From Hyphomicrobiales bacterium (lineage in GTDB: Bacteria; Pseudomonadota; Alphaproteobacteria; Rhizobiales; Aestuariivirgaceae): a stretch of 15,555 bases of DNA. This document shows positions 13,688 through 15,555 of this stretch, in pieces. The DNA is taken from assembly GCA_026996935.1 (NCBI GenBank), contig JALWJW010000206.1, positions 1 through 15,555 on the forward strand, in the 5' to 3' direction. The notes beneath the pieces are model-generated. The model worked only from the letters and a program-made list of their open reading frames with translations, searched no databases and was not told the DNA's origin. The position numbers and the translations under genes are program-made. Position 1 is the first letter of the stretch, and the number at the start of each line of letters is the position of its first letter.

Positions 13688-14494
13688 ATGTCAAAAGTCT
13701 GCTTTGCTCCCTTTGATGGCCCTGAACAAGAAAAAATTCAATTGGCTTATATGCACGATGGTGCACAAGATAGCATCGATGGGCCAACCGGCCTTTTTTG
13801 GCTTGGCGGCTTTATGTCTGACATGGAAGGTTCCAAAGCTCAGCTTTTGGCAGATTTGGCTGAAAAAGAAAACAGACCTTCATTGCGTTTTGATTATTCA
13901 GGCCATGGACAATCTGGTGGAAAGTTTGTTGACGGGACAATTTCTAAATGGCTGGCCCAATCAGCACAATTGTTTTTAGACCAGACACAAGGAAAACGAA
14001 TTATTGTCGGTTCCAGTATGGGTGGTTGGATTGCCACTTTGCTTTACAAATACATTGCACAGCACCATAAAGACCAGCTCCATCGTGTAGCAGGTCTTGT
14101 TCTTATTGCGCCGGCATTGGATATGACCAAAGATTTGATGTGGGAAGAATATGATGAGGCCGTTCGCAAAGAAATTACCGATCAGGGATTTTTTTCTGAA
14201 CCAAGTGAATATGGTGATGAGCCATACATCATTACCCGTGATCTTATTGAAGATGGATGGCAGCATTGTTTGCTTGAGAAAGATTTAAAAGTGCACTGCC
14301 CTGTTACAGTATTGCAAGGCGAGGGTGACCGTGATGTGCCTTGGCAACATGGTTTAAAAGTATATCAGGCCATAGAAGGTGAAATGGTGAACTTCAATTT
14401 GATTAAGCATGGCGATCATCGCTTATCAAATCCTCACAATCTAAAAACCATTGAAAATACCTGTCAGCAGCTTTTATCCTTTGCCGATGGTTGA
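13688..14494 (+). CDS. ABHD10-like alpha/beta hydrolase
   Basis: This 268-residue cytosolic protein has the serine hydrolase triad. Ser110 lies in the nucleophile elbow VGSSMGGW, Asp214 in GEGDRDVPW, and His244 in KHGDHRLS. The oxyanion strand WLGGFMSDMEGSKA and the block RFDYSGHGQSGGKF (67-80) resemble mitochondrial ABHD10, a thioesterase/depalmitoylase of animals. Bacterial relatives are mostly annotated only as alpha/beta hydrolases. The natural substrate is unknown; an acyl ester or thioester is plausible. There is no signal peptide or membrane segment. The ATG is preceded by GAGA about 7 nt upstream. The gene is divergent from infC and overlaps the convergent SDR gene by 21 nt. Confidence 0.87.
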   Translation: MSKVCFAPFDGPEQEKIQLAYMHDGAQDSIDGPTGLFWLGGFMSDMEGSKAQLLADLAEKENRPSLRFDYSGHGQSGGKFVDGTISKWLAQSAQLFLDQTQGKRIIVGSSMGGWIATLLYKYIAQHHKDQLHRVAGLVLIAPALDMTKDLMWEEYDEAVRKEITDQGFFSEPSEYGDEPYIITRDLIEDGWQHCLLEKDLKVHCPVTVLQGEGDRDVPWQHGLKVYQAIEGEMVNFNLIKHGDHRLSNPHNLKTIENTCQQLLSFADG

Positions 14495-15376
14495 TTTGCC
14501 AACGCTAGGCAATAAAGCTTTCAAACCTTCTCGATAGGTTGGGTATTTTAAAGTGTAACCAAGATCGCGTTTGATTTTCTCATTTGAGACCCGTTTTGAT
14601 TCGGCAAAAAAGCTCAAGCCCATAGGGGTCATATCATCAGGGTTAAATAAAATTTCTTGTGGTGGATCAACACCCAATAATTGAGCGGCATAAGTAACAA
14701 CATCTTGCGGTGGGGCAGCCTCATCATCGCAAATATTATAGGCCTCCCCTGCATGTGGTGAGTTCATCGATGCAATTAACATACCTGCAATATCATCAAC
14801 ATGAATACGTGAGAAAACCTGCCCCTCTTTGATGCGCCGTTTGGCTTTTTTTGCCGCGACTTTTTCCAACTGGTTACTACCAGGCCCATAAATCCCTGCC
14901 AGACGAAAAATATGGATTGGTAATTTGTTCGATTGAAATAAGCTCTGCCATTGTATCTCGGCCCAAACACGCTTTTCACCACGCTCTGTTGATGGCGTCA
15001 GCGCCGTTTCTTCATCGACCCAACCGCCTTGATGGTCGCCATAAACACCGGTGGTTGAAAGATAGCCGACCCATTTAAGCTGTTGGGCCCGTTGTGCAAT
15101 GTCGCTTCCATGAGTTTTAAAAACCAAGTCACCTTCATCATTGGGGGGGATAGATAATAAAATATGTGTCACACCATCAAAAACAGCCGGTTCAAGCGGG
15201 GTGGTTTCATTAAACACATAAGAATAAAACCCATCTTGTGCCAATTGTTCGGCCCCTGCCTCATCACGGCTGGTGCCAGATACTTTCCACCCCTGTTTTT
15301 TTAGCAGATCGCCAAGCACTTTGCCTGTATAACCAAGGCCAAAAATAAACAGGTGATTTACGCGGTTTTGTTCCAT
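14474..15376 (-). CDS. Atypical SDR / NAD(P)-binding epimerase-like protein (YeeZ type)
   Basis: This 300-residue protein has an N-terminal Rossmann fold with the nucleotide loop GLGYTG at 13-18, and TSR at 35-37 after the second strand. It then has ILLSIPP, LSTTGVYGDHQGGWVDE at about 106-122, FRLAGIYGPG at 157-166 and RIHVDDIAGML at 190-200. These are extended-SDR landmarks. The catalytic YxxxK is not seen where expected; that place reads RGEKRVWAE, as in atypical SDR members related to E. coli YeeZ. A classical reductase reaction is therefore doubtful, and the substrate is unknown. The ATG at 15376 lies 19 nt inside the end of the upstream queG-like gene, so the two are probably coupled. 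Confidence 0.85.
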   Translation of the reverse strand: MEQNRVNHLFIFGLGYTGKVLGDLLKKQGWKVSGTSRDEAGAEQLAQDGFYSYVFNETTPLEPAVFDGVTHILLSIPPNDEGDLVFKTHGSDIAQRAQQLKWVGYLSTTGVYGDHQGGWVDEETALTPSTERGEKRVWAEIQWQSLFQSNKLPIHIFRLAGIYGPGSNQLEKVAAKKAKRRIKEGQVFSRIHVDDIAGMLIASMNSPHAGEAYNICDDEAAPPQDVVTYAAQLLGVDPPQEILFNPDDMTPMGLSFFAESKRVSNEKIKRDLGYTLKYPTYREGLKALLPSVGKSTIGKG

Positions 15377-15555
15377 TCGATTAAAACACTTTCATTGGTT
15401 TCATTTTTGATCGTTTTACGCTTTAAGCCTTCAAAGTGATCTTGATCTAACAATTGACGAAGCGCCCAAACCGCCATTGCCCGCACCCGCACGCTTTCAT
15501 CTTGTAGCAAGTTTTCAGCACTGGCGGCCAGAGTTTGATCTTTGGAATTGCCAAT
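15358..15555 (-). CDS. queG: Probable epoxyqueuosine reductase QueG, C-terminal fragment
   Basis: The window ends inside this gene. The minus-strand frame, open to base 15555, gives the last 65 residues before a TAA at 15360-15358. It contains a HEAT-like repeat (IGNSKDQTLAASAENLLQDE, then SVRVRAMAVWALRQLL) and a polar tail. QueG ends with a repeat of this kind after its cobalamin and iron-sulfur domains, and queG is often next to an SDR gene in alphaproteobacteria. QueG reduces epoxyqueuosine to queuosine in the tRNA wobble position. The diagnostic CxxC clusters lie outside the window, so another HEAT-repeat protein remains possible. Confidence 0.7.
   Translation of the reverse strand: MGNSKDQTLAASAENLLQDESVRVRAMAVWALRQLLDQDHFEGLKRKTIKNETNESVLIEWNKTA

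Overview
This window looks like core chromosome from an alphaproteobacterium of moderate to low GC, perhaps related to Hyphomicrobiales or Rhodospirillales. I infer this from gene order (hisB-DUF2628-hisH-hisA-hisF-hisE-coaA; infC/rpmI-rplT-pheS-pheT; dapB-gpmA-nth; queG next to an SDR gene) and from protein character. The genus cannot be told from sequence reading alone. I see no tRNA, rRNA, CRISPR array, insertion sequence, phage gene or attachment site. Almost every base is coding, and no gene-free gap exceeds about 235 bases.

Plus strand, 1-4091: the end of a histidine operon. It holds the 3' end of hisB, a small DUF2628 membrane protein, hisH, hisA, hisF, hisE and then pantothenate kinase coaA. 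Junctions are tight (4-nt GTGA overlap DUF2628/hisH, 8-nt overlap hisA/hisF). HisH and HisF form imidazole-glycerol-phosphate synthase, HisA supplies its substrate, HisE acts earlier in the pathway, and HisB acts just after it.

4100-5939: a PfkB-family (adenosine kinase-like) gene on the minus strand, convergent with coaA. It is divergent from a plus-strand EI24/CysZ-like membrane protein. An imperfect palindrome lies in the divergent gap. Both genes start with GTG, chosen from Shine-Dalgarno spacing.

5941-13553: a long minus-strand series. Read in transcription order it is infC, rpmI, rplT, pheS, pheT, a DUF1330 gene, dapB, gpmA and nth. It covers translation (IF3, L35, L20, Phe-tRNA synthetase), lysine/cell-wall precursor synthesis (DapB), glycolysis (phosphoglycerate mutase) and base-excision repair (endonuclease III). 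pheS-pheT-DUF1330-dapB are coupled by overlaps or a 4-nt gap. infC begins with the rare codon ATT and is followed by a strong intrinsic terminator. A promoter-like pair and a structured leader precede rpmI. A second terminator-like hairpin separates rplT from pheS.

13554-15555: a compact divergent promoter region, then a plus-strand ABHD10-like alpha/beta hydrolase. It overlaps tail to tail by 21 nt with a minus-strand atypical SDR protein. The SDR gene in turn overlaps the 3' end of a gene that looks like queG, cut by the window edge.

The coding content is conventional housekeeping, and I do not see a clear undescribed gene system. The most interesting signals are RNA-level: the infC ATT start, the terminator/promoter/leader arrangement before rpmI, the terminator-attenuator candidate before pheS, and palindromes in two gaps.
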